Positions 13,421 through 22,305 of a DNA stretch of 64,000 nt are shown piece by piece (within the stretch, counting starts at the first letter, position 1; each line of letters begins with the position of its first letter). The position numbers and the translations under genes are program-made. The notes beneath the pieces are model-generated. The model worked only from the letters and a program-made list of their open reading frames with translations, did no database searches and was not told the DNA's origin. Origin of the DNA: Bradyrhizobium barranii subsp. barranii. GTDB lineage: Bacteria > Pseudomonadota > Alphaproteobacteria > Rhizobiales > Xanthobacteraceae. The stretch spans positions 5,315,501 through 5,379,500 of the forward strand of contig NZ_CP086136.1 of NCBI RefSeq assembly GCF_017565645.3. The letters run 5' to 3'.

Positions 13421-13781
13421 GCGCATCGCCGGCGCGCTCGACGTCACGCAGCCGACGCTGCGCAAGCATTATTTTGCAGAGCTCAGGTTGCGAGACGTCG
13501 CGCGCGATCGCATCGACTCCGAAGTGCTGATGAAACTTTGGGAAGGCGTGCAGGCCGGCAGCGTCAGCGCGATCCGGCAATTCCGCGCTGAGCTCGACCG
13601 CAACGACCTGATGGAGTACGGCCAGACTCGGAAGCCGCGGAAGGCGGCGCCGGCGGATAAGCCGGTCAAGGTGCCTAAGCTCGGCAAGAAAGAGCAGGCC
13701 GAGCTCGACGCGCGTTCGCCTGACGCCGGGTCGACGCTGGGCGAGCTGATGGCGCGGCGGCAGCAGGGTCTCAATTCGTGA
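13287..13781 (+). CDS. terS: Terminase small subunit-like protein
   Basis: The 164-residue protein has an N-terminal helix-turn-helix (RNRVSMLVAMGWSNERIAGA, DVTQPTLRKHYFAE at about residues 35-65) and a helical middle (LMKLWEGVQAGSVSAIRQF). The C-terminus is basic and disordered. The HTH recognises the packaging site, and the protein recruits the large subunit. It overlaps the large-subunit gene by 4 bases. The family match is by architecture and position, as small subunits are poorly conserved. Confidence 0.75.
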   Translation: MADNFDLLGDPIPANHGGRGRPPHMPTARNRNRVSMLVAMGWSNERIAGALDVTQPTLRKHYFAELRLRDVARDRIDSEVLMKLWEGVQAGSVSAIRQFRAELDRNDLMEYGQTRKPRKAAPADKPVKVPKLGKKEQAELDARSPDAGSTLGELMARRQQGLNS

Positions 13782-15508
13782 CGCCGTGGGATACGTCCTG
13801 CCCGGATTGGGAAACGCGCCTGCGCGAGGGGCGGTCGCTGGTGCCGGATCTGCCGCTGTTCGCCGGCGAGGCGGATATGGGCGTCGCGCTGTTCGACGAG
13901 ATCCGGTTGCCGGACGTGCCAGGCAATCCGCGCCTCGGCGATGCGTCCGGTCAATGGTTTCGCGACCTGGTGCGCGCCGTGTTCGGCAGCTGGGATCCCG
14001 TCAACCGCGTCCGGATGATCCGCGATTTCTTTGCGCTGGTGCCGAAGGGTTCGTCGAAAACAACCTATTCGGCGGCGCTGATGCTGGTCGCGATGCTGAT
14101 GAACTATCGGCCGCGTGCGACGGCCTTGTTTATCGGCGAGACCCAGGCCGTCGCCGATCGCGCGTATGAGCAGGCGGTCGGCATGATCGAGGAGTCGCCA
14201 GACCTGCGGCGGCGCTTCAAGCCTCGCGACTATGACAAGACGATCGAGGATCTCGTCACGAAATCCGAGATCATGATCGCGAGTTTCGATCTCAAGATCC
14301 TGACCGGCGCGATGGCGCTGATCTTTGTCCTGCTCGACGAGCTCCATCTGCTCGGCAAGCGCGCGCATACCTCGCGCGTGCTGCGCCAGATCCGCGGCGG
14401 CCTCGACAAGACCGAGGAGGGCGTTCTGGTCATCACCACGACGCAAAGCGACGAGGCGCCGGCCGGCGCGTTCAAAAGCGAGCTGAAGTTTGTTCGCAAC
14501 GTGCGGGACGGAGTCTATCGCGGAAAGATCATCCGCCCGACCTTGCCGCTGCTCTATGAGTTGCCGCGCGAGATCGCGACGCTCACGCGCGAGGAGCGCC
14601 GCGCGAATGTCGAGCCGCGCTGGATGAATCCGGAATGCTGGCCGATGGTGATGCCGAATATCAACCGGCCGATTACGGTCGCCTCGATGCTCGCCGAGTT
14701 CTCGAGCGAGCGCGAGAAGGGCGCCGAGGCCGTGCAGATCTGGGCCTCGCAACATCTCAATATCGAGATCGGCACGGGCACGGCCGACGATGGATGGAGC
14801 GCCGCCGATCTCTGGGATCAGCAGGTCGTCGAAAAACTCGATCTCGAGTCGCTGCTCGCGCGCAGCGAAGTGGTTACGATGGGCGCCGATGGCGGCGGCC
14901 GCGACGACCTGCTCGGCTTTTCCGTGATCGGCCGCGAGAAGCAAACGCGACACTGGCTGTCATGGTCCTACGGGTGGGCAGATCCGATCGTGCTCGAGCG
15001 CCGCAAGGACATCGCCGGCCATCTCGAGGATTTTGAAAAAGAGGGTTCGTTTCGGATCCTCGACATCGGCGCCGCGCACGCCGACCTTGCGAGCTATGCC
15101 GCGCGCGTCGTCGATAGCGGGTTGCTGCCGGCGGAAAACGCGGTCGGCGTCGATCCGAACAGGGCGGGCGTGCTTTTTGAATTCCTGTTCGGCGCCGGCG
15201 TGACCGACGAGCAGCTGCGGCGGCTGCTGCAGGGTCCGGCACTGGCGCCGGCGGTTTACGGAATCGATATCAAGCTCGCGCAGGGCACGTTCTGGCACGC
15301 CGACCAGGCGCTCATGAGCTGGTGCGTCGGCAATGCCAAGGTCGAGCAGCGCGGCAACGCCGACATGATCACGAAACAGGTCGCGGGCCGCGCCAAAATC
15401 GATCCGCTGATCGCGTTGCTGCAGGCTGGAATCCTCATGAGCTGGAATCCGGTCTCGAGCCGAAAGAACCTCGACGCTTTCCTCGCAAAACCCGTCATGG
15501 TGGTCTGA
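13778..15508 (+). CDS. terL: Terminase large subunit
   Basis: The 576-residue motor packages DNA into the prohead. Residues 89-96 (PKGSSKTT) are the Walker A loop, residues 181-188 (LIFVLLDE) the Walker B strand with catalytic Glu, and VITTTQSDEAP about residue 215 the coupling motif. The C-terminal nuclease domain has the acidic MGADGGGRDDLLG near residue 365 and further Asp residues (DIGAAHAD, GIDIKLAQG). Length and motifs fit the HK97-type Terminase_1 family. Confidence 0.92.
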   Translation: MTPWDTSCPDWETRLREGRSLVPDLPLFAGEADMGVALFDEIRLPDVPGNPRLGDASGQWFRDLVRAVFGSWDPVNRVRMIRDFFALVPKGSSKTTYSAALMLVAMLMNYRPRATALFIGETQAVADRAYEQAVGMIEESPDLRRRFKPRDYDKTIEDLVTKSEIMIASFDLKILTGAMALIFVLLDELHLLGKRAHTSRVLRQIRGGLDKTEEGVLVITTTQSDEAPAGAFKSELKFVRNVRDGVYRGKIIRPTLPLLYELPREIATLTREERRANVEPRWMNPECWPMVMPNINRPITVASMLAEFSSEREKGAEAVQIWASQHLNIEIGTGTADDGWSAADLWDQQVVEKLDLESLLARSEVVTMGADGGGRDDLLGFSVIGREKQTRHWLSWSYGWADPIVLERRKDIAGHLEDFEKEGSFRILDIGAAHADLASYAARVVDSGLLPAENAVGVDPNRAGVLFEFLFGAGVTDEQLRRLLQGPALAPAVYGIDIKLAQGTFWHADQALMSWCVGNAKVEQRGNADMITKQVAGRAKIDPLIALLQAGILMSWNPVSSRKNLDAFLAKPVMVV

Positions 15509-15511
15509 TCA

Positions 15512-16825
15512 ATGGGCTTGGTCTCTTGGACGGCGGCAAAGGCCGCGGCGAGCGTTTATCGCGTCTATGCGTCGGTCAGTGACGAGATCGCGAAAGAGCG
15601 GCGGTTGCGCCTCGAGGACGGCGGCGCCTGGTCGCGCGTGTTCGGCAGCCGCGGCGCGGCGGGAAAAACGGTCACGGTCGACTCCGCAATGTCGCTGGCG
15701 GCGTTTTGGGCGTGCGTGCGCGTCACGGCGCAAGCGGTCTCGACGCTACCGCTGCAGTTTTTCGAGAAGCAGAGCAACGGCAGCCCGATCGTCGTCGATC
15801 ATCCGCTCGCCGAGGTGCTCGCCGGTAGTCCGAACGTCGACCAGACGTCACTGGAATATTGGGAGGCCGTCGTCGCCTGGCTGCTGGTCAACGGCGACGC
15901 CTGTTCCGAGATCTCGTCGATCGGCCGGCGCGTCTCGGCGGTCAATGTGCTGCCGAATGCCTATCCGTATCGCGACGCTGACGGCGTGCTGTCCTACAAA
16001 TATTCCGATCGCGGCAAACCCTACACGCTGCCGCGCGACAAGGTGTTTCACGTCAAGGGATTCGGCTTTGGCGGCGATGGCGGCCTGTCGGCGATCCGCT
16101 ACGGCGTGCAGACGTTTTCGACCGCGCTCGCCGCCTTCGAGACGTCCGGCAAGCTGTTCTCCAACGGGATGCATTCCGCCGGCCTGCTGACGTCTGAAAA
16201 CGTTCTCGAGGACAAGCAGCGCGAGCAGCTCGACAAGATCATGCAGACTTACGTCGGCAGCGAGCGCGCCGGCAAATTGATGATCCTCGAGGGCGGCCTC
16301 AAGTTTGAAAAGCTGCAGCTTAACCCGGTCGACGCGCAGCTGCTGCAACAACAGCGGTTCTCGATCGAGGAAGTCTGTCGCTGGACCGGAACGCCGCCGA
16401 TCATCATCGGGCACGCGCCGGAAGGTCAGACCATGTTCGGATCCGGTGTCGAGCAGACGTTCCTCGCCTGGCTCGCGCTCGGCATCAATCCGATCTGCGA
16501 GCGGATCGAGCGGCGCATCACAAAGCAGTTGATCGCGCCTGGCGAGCAGCGCCGGATCTATGCGGAGTTCAATCGCGAAGCGTTCCTGCAGATGGATGCG
16601 GCCGCGAAGGCTTCTTTCCTGTCGCAGATGACGCAGAACGGCCTGATGGATCGCAACGAAGGCCGGCGCAAGCTCAACCTGCCGGCGCGCGCCGGCGGCG
16701 ACCAGTTGACGGCACAATCGAACCTGGTGCCGCTCGATCGGCTCGGCGAGCAGGCCGGCGGCGCCAGCCAGGCGCGGGCCGCGATGCTGTCATGGCTCGG
16801 AATCAACAGCGAGGCAAAGCAATGA
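15512..16825 (+). CDS. Phage portal protein (HK97 family)
   Basis: The 437-residue protein forms the dodecameric vertex ring through which DNA enters. Recognisable family segments are AAFWACVRVTAQAVSTLPLQ, LEYWEAVVAWLLVNGDAC, IRYGVQTFSTALAAFE and VCRWTGTPPIIIGHA, followed by the FGSGVEQTFLAWL clip region. It overlaps the protease gene by 4 bases, in the canonical terminase-portal-protease-capsid order. Confidence 0.93.
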   Translation: MGLVSWTAAKAAASVYRVYASVSDEIAKERRLRLEDGGAWSRVFGSRGAAGKTVTVDSAMSLAAFWACVRVTAQAVSTLPLQFFEKQSNGSPIVVDHPLAEVLAGSPNVDQTSLEYWEAVVAWLLVNGDACSEISSIGRRVSAVNVLPNAYPYRDADGVLSYKYSDRGKPYTLPRDKVFHVKGFGFGGDGGLSAIRYGVQTFSTALAAFETSGKLFSNGMHSAGLLTSENVLEDKQREQLDKIMQTYVGSERAGKLMILEGGLKFEKLQLNPVDAQLLQQQRFSIEEVCRWTGTPPIIIGHAPEGQTMFGSGVEQTFLAWLALGINPICERIERRITKQLIAPGEQRRIYAEFNREAFLQMDAAAKASFLSQMTQNGLMDRNEGRRKLNLPARAGGDQLTAQSNLVPLDRLGEQAGGASQARAAMLSWLGINSEAKQ

Positions 16826-17574
16826 GCAACCGCGACCTGCCGAAAGCATCTTTCAACGTCCGCGGCGACCTGCGCTCGGTGATCACGCCGAAGGCGCTCG
16901 AGCGCTGGCGGCCGGAAGTGCAGGCCAAGGACGGCGCCGGCGAGGATGCCGCGTCTATCTCGATCCTCGACGTCATCGGCCAGGATTGGTCGGGCAACGG
17001 CGTGACCGCGTCGCGGATCTCGGCGGCGCTGCGCAATATCGGCAAGCGCGACGTCGTCGTTAACATCAATTCGCCAGGCGGCGACTATTTCGAGGGCCTC
17101 GCGATTTACAACACGCTGCGCGATCATCCGGCAAAGGTCAGCGTCAAGATCCTCGGCGTCGCGGCCTCGGCGGCCTCGGTCATTGCGATGGCAGGCGACG
17201 AGGTGCAGATCGCGCGCGCCGGTTTCCTGATGATCCATAACACTTGGATCGTCGCGATGGGCGATCGCAACGCGCTGCGCGAGGCGGCCGACTGGCTCGA
17301 GCCGTTCGACCAGGTCGCGGTTGACATCTATGCGGCGCGCACGGGTCTCGAGCCGAAGTCGATCGCAAAGATGCTCGATCGCGAGACCTGGATCGGCGGC
17401 GCCGATGCGGTCGCAAAGCACTTCGCTGATGATTTCCTGCCGGCCGATGCCGTGTCCGAAGACGCCAAGCAGGCGGCCGCCGGCCAGGCGCTCAAGGCCG
17501 AATTCCGAATCGACGAGATCCTCGCCAGAGCAGGGTGCCGCGTTCCGAGCGGCGCAACCTTGTGCAGGCGATGA
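16822..17574 (+). CDS. ClpP-like prohead maturation protease (C-terminus frameshifted)
   Basis: The S14-type protease cleaves the scaffold part of the capsid protein. The oxyanion-loop strand NINSPGGDYFEG is at residues 81-92, the nucleophile Ser116 in GVAASAAS, and His139 in LMIHNTW; an Asp further on completes the triad. The fold is complete to about residue 230. Near 17533-17535 the frame appears to lose one base in a G run: frame 0 ends ARAGCRVPSGATLCRR, whereas the other frame continues VPRSERRNLVQAMKGGTRDA to 17672. The catalytic domain is not affected. Confidence 0.9.
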   Translation: MSNRDLPKASFNVRGDLRSVITPKALERWRPEVQAKDGAGEDAASISILDVIGQDWSGNGVTASRISAALRNIGKRDVVVNINSPGGDYFEGLAIYNTLRDHPAKVSVKILGVAASAASVIAMAGDEVQIARAGFLMIHNTWIVAMGDRNALREAADWLEPFDQVAVDIYAARTGLEPKSIAKMLDRETWIGGADAVAKHFADDFLPADAVSEDAKQAAAGQALKAEFRIDEILARAGCRVPSGATLCRR

Positions 17575-17672
17575 AAGGCGGCACGCGCGACGCTGCTGCA
17601 ACCGACACGCCAGGCGCTGTCGACGTGCTCGACCAGGTCAAGGATCTGCTCGATCGCATGAAGGCCACTTAG
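17532..17672 (+). pseudogene. Displaced C-terminal tail of the prohead protease
   Basis: In the shifted frame the DNA encodes VPRSERRNLVQAMKGGTRDA and then TPGAVDVLDQVKDLLDRMKAT before a stop at 17672. This acidic/helical tail is what I would expect at the end of an HK97-type protease. It can be joined to the upstream frame by restoring one G to the run at 17533-17535. An independent start at ATG 17571 is possible but unlikely. Confidence 0.55.
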
Positions 17673-17714
17673 TTTTCGCGTTCCCTCTTTCATCATTCCA
17701 GGAGACGAAATCCA

Positions 17715-19055
17715 ATGTCCAAGCGACATCATCTGTTCAAATCGTCGGTGCTTTCCTCGGCTGCGCTGTCGACGCTGCTCGCCTCGCCGAAGCCGGCGGC
17801 CGTGATTGGCGCGGTCCGCAACGAAGCGCCGAATCCCGGCGAGGTCGAGAAGCTGCTCGCGCAGGTCAAGTCGGAGCTCGAGCGCATTTCCGGCGACGTC
17901 AAGCGGACCGCCGAGGAGGCGCTCAAGCAGAGCAAGGACAACGGTACGTTGTCGGCCGAGCTCAAGCAGTCCGCCGACAAGGCGATCACGATGGTCGGCC
18001 AGCTCGGCGACGCGCAGACCAAGCTGACGCAGAAGATGGAGGAGCTCGAGACGCGCAATCGCGACATCGAGCAGAAGATCGCCGACACGCTGCGCCAGGG
18101 CCAGCGCGAGCAGGGCAAGTCGGCCGGCGAGGTCATCGCTCTGCACGATGATCTCAAGCAATATGTTACGCGCGGTGCCAAGGGCAGTGTTGTGATTGGC
18201 GTCAACCAGGCAATCACGTCCCTGTCAACGTCGGCAGGCGGTCTGATCACGGTTGATCGTCAAACGGAGATCGTCGCGCTCGCGCGCCGTCGTATGACTG
18301 TGCGTGCGTTGCTCTCGCCTGGTCGCACCAGCAGCAATATGGTCGAATACGCCAAGCAGGCCGCGCGCACCAACAACGCCGCGGTTGTGACCGAGGGCGG
18401 CACCAAGCCGCAATCCGACTATACCTGGACGAAAGCCGACGTTGCGGTGCGCACCATCGCGCACTGGATCAACGTCTCGCGCCAGGCACTCGAGGACGCG
18501 CAGCAGCTGCAGACCGAGATCGACAGCGAGCTGCGCTATGGTCTCGACCTGGCCGAGGAAGCCGAGCTCCTGTCCGGTTCTGGTGCCGGCGAGCATCTGT
18601 CGGGGCTGATCACCAACTCGACCGCCTATAGCGCGCCGTTTGTCCTGACCGGCGCGACCATGATCGACCAGCTGCGCCTGGCGATGCTGCAGGCCTCGCT
18701 CGCGGAGTTTCCGGCCGATGGCATGGTGCTGCATCCGTCCGATTGGGCTCGCATCGAGCTCACGAAGGACGGCGAGGATCGCTACCTCTGGTCGAATCCG
18801 CGTTCGCTCGCGGGTCCGAGCCTTTGGGGTCTGCCGGTCGTCGATACGCAGGCGATGACGGTCGACAAGTTCCTGGTCGGCGCGTTCAAGATGGCGGCAA
18901 CCATCTATGACCGGATGGATGCCGAGGTCGCGATCTCCTCGGAGAACCAGGATAATTTCATCAAGAATATGTACACGGTCCGCGCCGAAAAGCGGCTCGC
19001 GCTCGCGGTCAAGCGTCCGCTGGCGCTGACCTACGGCGATTTCGGCAACGTCTGA
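17715..19055 (+). CDS. Major capsid protein (HK97 fold)
   Basis: The 446-residue protein has an N-terminal region (residues 35-125: VEKLLAQVKSELERISGDVK... LEELETRNRDIEQKI-like heptads) that is the coiled-coil scaffold/delta domain removed by the protease. The HK97 fold follows, from about residue 150: VNQAITSLSTSAGGLITVDR, MVEYAKQAARTNNAA, WINVSRQALEDAQQLQ, MVLHPSDWARIELTKD and the C-terminal VRAEKRLALAVKRP strand. GGAG lies 11 bases upstream of ATG 17715. It is the most expressed late gene. Confidence 0.93.
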   Translation: MSKRHHLFKSSVLSSAALSTLLASPKPAAVIGAVRNEAPNPGEVEKLLAQVKSELERISGDVKRTAEEALKQSKDNGTLSAELKQSADKAITMVGQLGDAQTKLTQKMEELETRNRDIEQKIADTLRQGQREQGKSAGEVIALHDDLKQYVTRGAKGSVVIGVNQAITSLSTSAGGLITVDRQTEIVALARRRMTVRALLSPGRTSSNMVEYAKQAARTNNAAVVTEGGTKPQSDYTWTKADVAVRTIAHWINVSRQALEDAQQLQTEIDSELRYGLDLAEEAELLSGSGAGEHLSGLITNSTAYSAPFVLTGATMIDQLRLAMLQASLAEFPADGMVLHPSDWARIELTKDGEDRYLWSNPRSLAGPSLWGLPVVDTQAMTVDKFLVGAFKMAATIYDRMDAEVAISSENQDNFIKNMYTVRAEKRLALAVKRPLALTYGDFGNV

Positions 19056-19060
19056 TCTTG

Positions 19061-19294
19061 GTGACGACAACGCGGGCGGCATACGTGCCGCTCGCGACAT
19101 TCTGCCAGGGCATCATCAGGGGGCTGGACATGGTCGTGATATCCGGCGTCGGGCTGCAGCTCGCGGTCACGGGCACTGGCTGGGGCGAGGGGCCTGCAGC
19201 GTTCGAGCGGCTGTTCAACGCGATTCCTGCAGCCGCGGGCGTGCTGCTGCTGTGCATTGGCGCAATCTGGATCATCTCATGCTTGTCAAAGTAG
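19061..19294 (+). CDS. Small membrane protein between capsid and connector genes
   Basis: From GTG 19061 (TTG 19058 is the alternative), the product of 77 residues ends in a hydrophobic helix, IPAAAGVLLLCIGAIWII. Earlier residues VISGVGLQLAVTGTGW may form a second, weaker one. It overlaps the next gene by 16 bases. Function is unknown, and coding status is less certain than for neighbours because it starts at a rare codon. Confidence 0.45.
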   Translation: MTTTRAAYVPLATFCQGIIRGLDMVVISGVGLQLAVTGTGWGEGPAAFERLFNAIPAAAGVLLLCIGAIWIISCLSK

Positions 19295-19668
19295 AGCGCG
19301 AATTCCTCGACGACATGGGCAAGGTGAAAGCCGGCCGCGTGCTCGACCTGACCGACTGGCACGCGCGGCAATTGATCCAGCGCGGCCTGGTCAGCGAAGT
19401 GCAAGGGGACGCAGCTGCGCACGGTGCGCGCCACCCTATTTCATCGCCGACCAGCTGCCAGGCTGGCGCGGCGAATGTGCAATCATCGTCGGATCCGGAC
19501 CGAGCGCCGCCGGCGCCGAGCGCGAGCTCGCCGGCCGAGGCCGAGCCGTCCGCGTCGTCGCCGTCAACGACAGTTGGCGACTCTGTCCCGATGCCGATGT
19601 CGCCTATGCCTGCGACGGCGCCTGGTGGAAAGCCCGGCAAGGGCTCGCATCGGAATTCGCGGGGTTGA
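19279..19668 (+). CDS. Small phage protein; N-terminal 45 residues well supported
   Basis: ATG 19279 opens MLVKVEREFLDDMGKVKAG, then RVLDLTDWHARQLIQRGLVSEV, a short domain frequently found after the capsid gene in siphophages (lysine-valine start, helix with HARQLIQRG). After about residue 48 the frame becomes Ser/Pro/Ala-rich and lies on top of the next gene in a different frame, so the real C-terminus is uncertain. A frameshift near 19420 could join this N-terminus to the downstream frame. Confidence 0.5.
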   Translation: MLVKVEREFLDDMGKVKAGRVLDLTDWHARQLIQRGLVSEVQGDAAAHGARHPISSPTSCQAGAANVQSSSDPDRAPPAPSASSPAEAEPSASSPSTTVGDSVPMPMSPMPATAPGGKPGKGSHRNSRG

Positions 19669-20066
19669 GGCTGACGCATGACGCTGCGGCGTGCGCGACG
19701 TTTCCGGGGCTGCGCCAGGTCGGCATTGCGCGCGGCCGCGACGAGATCCTGCTCGAGGCGCCGGGCGTGCTCGGCGATGGCGGCAATTCGGGTTTTCAGG
19801 CGATCAACCTCGCCGTGCAGTGTGGCGCGACAAAATTGATCCTGGTCGGTTTCGACATGCGGCTCGATCGCGGCATCCATTGGCACGGCAAGCATGACCG
19901 CGGCCTCAACAACCCGACCGAGCGCAACATCGCGAAATGGCGCGGCATCATTGACGGCTGCGCGCCGCGCCTCGCCGAGCTCGGCGTCGCCGTCATCAAT
20001 GCCAGCGCGGTTTCCGCGCTCGAGGCCTATCCGAAAATGTCGCTGATCGAGGCGCTGCAATGCTGA
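19428..20066 (+). CDS. Glycosyltransferase-like phage protein of the DUF115/MptE-like type; start unresolved
   Basis: The coding frame is clear from 19428 (PPYFIADQLPGWRGECAIIV) to the stop at 20066. A Rossmann-like first strand and loop GECAIIVGSGPSA is followed by VVAVNDSW, DVAYACDGAWW, NSGFQAINLAVQ, TKLILVGFDM and HWHGKHDRGLNN. This pattern is a widespread phage protein related to MptE-like/sialyltransferase-like folds. No ATG, GTG or TTG lies near the expected start in this frame; a GTG at 19424 is one base out of frame, so a one-base indel is possible. The function (sugar transfer or precursor synthesis) is inferred. Confidence 0.6.
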   Translation, partial: APPYFIADQLPGWRGECAIIVGSGPSAAGAERELAGRGRAVRVVAVNDSWRLCPDADVAYACDGAWWKARQGLASEFAGLRLTHDAAACATFPGLRQVGIARGRDEILLEAPGVLGDGGNSGFQAINLAVQCGATKLILVGFDMRLDRGIHWHGKHDRGLNNPTERNIAKWRGIIDGCAPRLAELGVAVINASAVSALEAYPKMSLIEALQC

Positions 20067-20671
20067 AACTGATTGACGTGATCGCGGATGAGGACGATCG
20101 CCCGGTGACGCTCGAGGAGCTGAAAAAGCACGTCCAGGCGGCGGATTTTTCCGACGACGATTCGCAGCTCGAGATTTTTCTCGACGCGGCGATCGATTTC
20201 GTCGCAAGCCAGACCGCGCTGACGCTGCGCCGCTCGACCTGGCGCGTCGATCGCTGCGACTGGTGGTCGGGGTGTCTCAACGTGCTGCTGACGCCGGCCC
20301 GCGACGTTGCGATCAAGTATCTCGACGCCGCCGGCGCAACGCAGACGGTCGAGGCGGATCTCTATCACTGGGAGCGGACCAAGCTCGGCACGGTCGAGAT
20401 CCGGTTTCTCGCCGCTTTCACCTCGCCGGCGGTCAAGGCCGACACGTTCAACGCGGTGCAGCTCGAGATCGAGGCCGGATTTGACGAGGATCCGAACCAG
20501 ACCGGCGCCGGCGACGATCCGGAGCTCATCTTTCCGCCGCGCGCGCGCCAGGCGGTGCTGATGCTCGCGGCCAGCTGGTATCGCAACCGCGAGGCGTCGG
20601 CCGAGGCCGAGCTCAAGGTCGTTCCGCTCGCCGCCGCGGCGCTGATGGGGCAGTTGAGGGTTTACCGCTGA
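20060..20671 (+). CDS. Head-tail connector protein (HK97 gp6-like)
   Basis: The 203-residue protein has the gp6/phiE125 gp8 helical bundle: VTLEELKKHVQAADFSDDDS, LEIFLDAAIDFVASQTALTL, and later RARQAVLMLAASWYRNREAS. These proteins form the ring under the portal. The beta insertion (residues 85-150) is larger than in minimal homologues. It overlaps both neighbours. Confidence 0.8.
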   Translation: MLKLIDVIADEDDRPVTLEELKKHVQAADFSDDDSQLEIFLDAAIDFVASQTALTLRRSTWRVDRCDWWSGCLNVLLTPARDVAIKYLDAAGATQTVEADLYHWERTKLGTVEIRFLAAFTSPAVKADTFNAVQLEIEAGFDEDPNQTGAGDDPELIFPPRARQAVLMLAASWYRNREASAEAELKVVPLAAAALMGQLRVYR

Positions 20672-20994
20672 TGTCCGCAAAGGTCAGGCGCGTCGCGACC
20701 GTCAATTCGGGCCGCGGGCTGCGCTGGCCGAGCAAGCAGCCGGCCGAGGTGCTCGATTTTGCGATCGACTGGACCGCGCGCCTCGAGGGCGATGCGATCG
20801 CGTCCTCGGCCTTTGTCGTACCGCCAGGCGTGACGGCCGCGTCATCCTCGCGCAGCGCGCGCGAGACGGTTGTTTGGCTCGCCGGCGGCGTCGATCGGGG
20901 TTCTTACCTGGTCGTCAATCGCATCACCACGACGGCCGGCCGCGAGATGCGCCAGGCGGTCAGGATCCGGATCCGCGCCAGATCGCGGCAGTGA
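20671..20994 (+). CDS. Phage beta-sandwich protein, fibre/adaptor-like (107 aa)
   Basis: LDFAIDWTARLEGDAIASSA, VVPPGVTA, TVVWLAGGVDRGSYLVVNRI and REMRQAVRIRI give a small all-beta protein. Similar proteins called phage fibre-tail adaptors or BppU-like sandwich domains occur in siphophage connector regions. The role is probable rather than shown. It begins at the stop of the previous gene (ATG overlapping TGA). Confidence 0.6.
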   Translation: MSAKVRRVATVNSGRGLRWPSKQPAEVLDFAIDWTARLEGDAIASSAFVVPPGVTAASSSRSARETVVWLAGGVDRGSYLVVNRITTTAGREMRQAVRIRIRARSRQ

Positions 20995-20995
20995 A

Positions 20996-21394
20996 ATGGA
21001 CCGTCTCGAGGCGCTGGTCGCGATCGCGCATCTGCGTTTGCGCCTGGTGATGATCGAGCGGAATCCGCAGTTGCTAGAGGGGATCACAATGCAGATCAAA
21101 CGACCAATCGAGCTCGCCGGCCTGAAAAGCCGGCTGCAGCGCGCCAAACAGACCGAGGCGAGGATCGCGTTCACGGGCGAACGCTTTGACGCCGCGCTCG
21201 ACGCGATCGACGAGGCGCACGACGCGGCCAAGGCGCATGTCGGCGAGCTCGAGCACTACGGCCGCGAGCTGCGCGATATGGTCGAGGGGATGGTCGGGAG
21301 CTCGAATGGCGGCCCAAACGATGGCGCGAGCTCCTCGAGCGCGTCAGGCGATGGCGGCCAGGTCATCACCTCCGAGCCTGAGACCGGCGCGTGA
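20996..21394 (+). CDS. Hypothetical helical phage protein (132 aa)
   Basis: ATG 20996 opens MDRLEALVAIAHLRLRLVMI. The middle of the protein is a long heptad-rich helix (LKSRLQRAKQTEARIAFTGE, DAALDAIDEAHDAAKAHV, ELEHYGRELRDMVEG), likely a coiled coil. The last 40 residues are Gly/Ser-rich and disordered. The GTGA overlap with the next gene couples it to the glycosyltransferase-like gene. Function is unknown. Confidence 0.55.
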   Translation: MDRLEALVAIAHLRLRLVMIERNPQLLEGITMQIKRPIELAGLKSRLQRAKQTEARIAFTGERFDAALDAIDEAHDAAKAHVGELEHYGRELRDMVEGMVGSSNGGPNDGASSSSASGDGGQVITSEPETGA

Positions 21395-22305
21395 GGCCGT
21401 CTCTGTTGATCCGCGGGCAGTGGGGCCTCGGCGACAACATTTTCGCGCGGCCGATCGTCCGCGCCTGCGCCGAAAAATATGACGTCTGGCTCGAGACGCC
21501 ATGGCCCGAGCTGTTCGAGGATCTGCCGATCAGGTTTGTCGCCGCCAGGCGGGATCTCCGCACGCAAATGCGCAACGTCGCGCGGCAGTCGCCGGCGCGC
21601 TGGTCGACGCCACCGAACGGGATCCGCGAGATCCGGCTCGGATACGGCAACGCCGAATTGGCGCGCGGCTCGATCGTCGCGGCGCTCGAGCGCCAGGTCG
21701 CCGCAATCGGCGTGCCGCTGTCGGCGCCGTGCTGGGATCTGCCTGATATGGGCGCGCCGCTGGTGCTGGCCGATCGTCCGATCGCCCTGGTGCGGCCGGT
21801 GACGGTTCGCAGCGAATGGCGCAACGAAGCGCGCAACCCGCGGCCGGAATATGTGGCGGCGATCGCGCGCGAATTGACCGCGACGCATCATGTCGTCGTC
21901 GTCGCGGATCTGCAGGACGGGCGGGAATGGCTCGAGGGCGTGCTGCCGCCGCATCATCAGGCCTTTCTCAGGGGCGAGCTCGTGGTGCGCGAGCTGCTCG
22001 CCCTGGTCGGGGCGGCCGATGTCGTCGTCGGCGGCGTCGGCTGGATCGTTCCGGCCGCGATCGCGCTCGGCCGCCGCGCCTTCGTCATCCACGGCGGCCA
22101 CGGCGGCCACAACGCGCGCCACGTCATTACGGATCCGCGGATGAACCTGTCGCGGATCGGCTTCGCAACCCCTCGGGAGCTCTGCAAATGCACGGACAAG
22201 CTGCATCAATGCGACAAATCGATTCCGGATCTGGCGGCTCAATGGGCGGCGTTCTGCAGCCGGGTCGGCCTCAATTCTTTGACGCCTGCGCCGAGCGCCG
22301 CCTGA
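21391..22305 (+). CDS. GT-B fold glycosyltransferase-like protein (GT9/heptosyltransferase-like)
   Basis: From GTG 21391, the 304-residue protein begins LLIRGQWGLGDNIFARPIVR, the phosphate-binding GLGD loop of ADP-heptose:LPS heptosyltransferases. Alternating strands and helices follow (HHVVVVADLQDGREW, ELLALVGAADVVVGGVGW, FVIHGGHGGHN), consistent with two Rossmann lobes. A Cys-rich segment CKCTDKLHQC is near the C-terminus. It probably transfers a sugar to a phage structural protein or host glycan; donor and acceptor are unknown. The sequence overlaps its neighbours and shares their codon use, so it is integral to the phage operon. Confidence 0.7.
   Translation: MRPSLLIRGQWGLGDNIFARPIVRACAEKYDVWLETPWPELFEDLPIRFVAARRDLRTQMRNVARQSPARWSTPPNGIREIRLGYGNAELARGSIVAALERQVAAIGVPLSAPCWDLPDMGAPLVLADRPIALVRPVTVRSEWRNEARNPRPEYVAAIARELTATHHVVVVADLQDGREWLEGVLPPHHQAFLRGELVVRELLALVGAADVVVGGVGWIVPAAIALGRRAFVIHGGHGGHNARHVITDPRMNLSRIGFATPRELCKCTDKLHQCDKSIPDLAAQWAAFCSRVGLNSLTPAPSAA

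Noticed and set aside
13469..14953. A 494-codon frame antisense to the terminase genes
   Set aside because: No family pattern; it covers two recognisable terminase genes.
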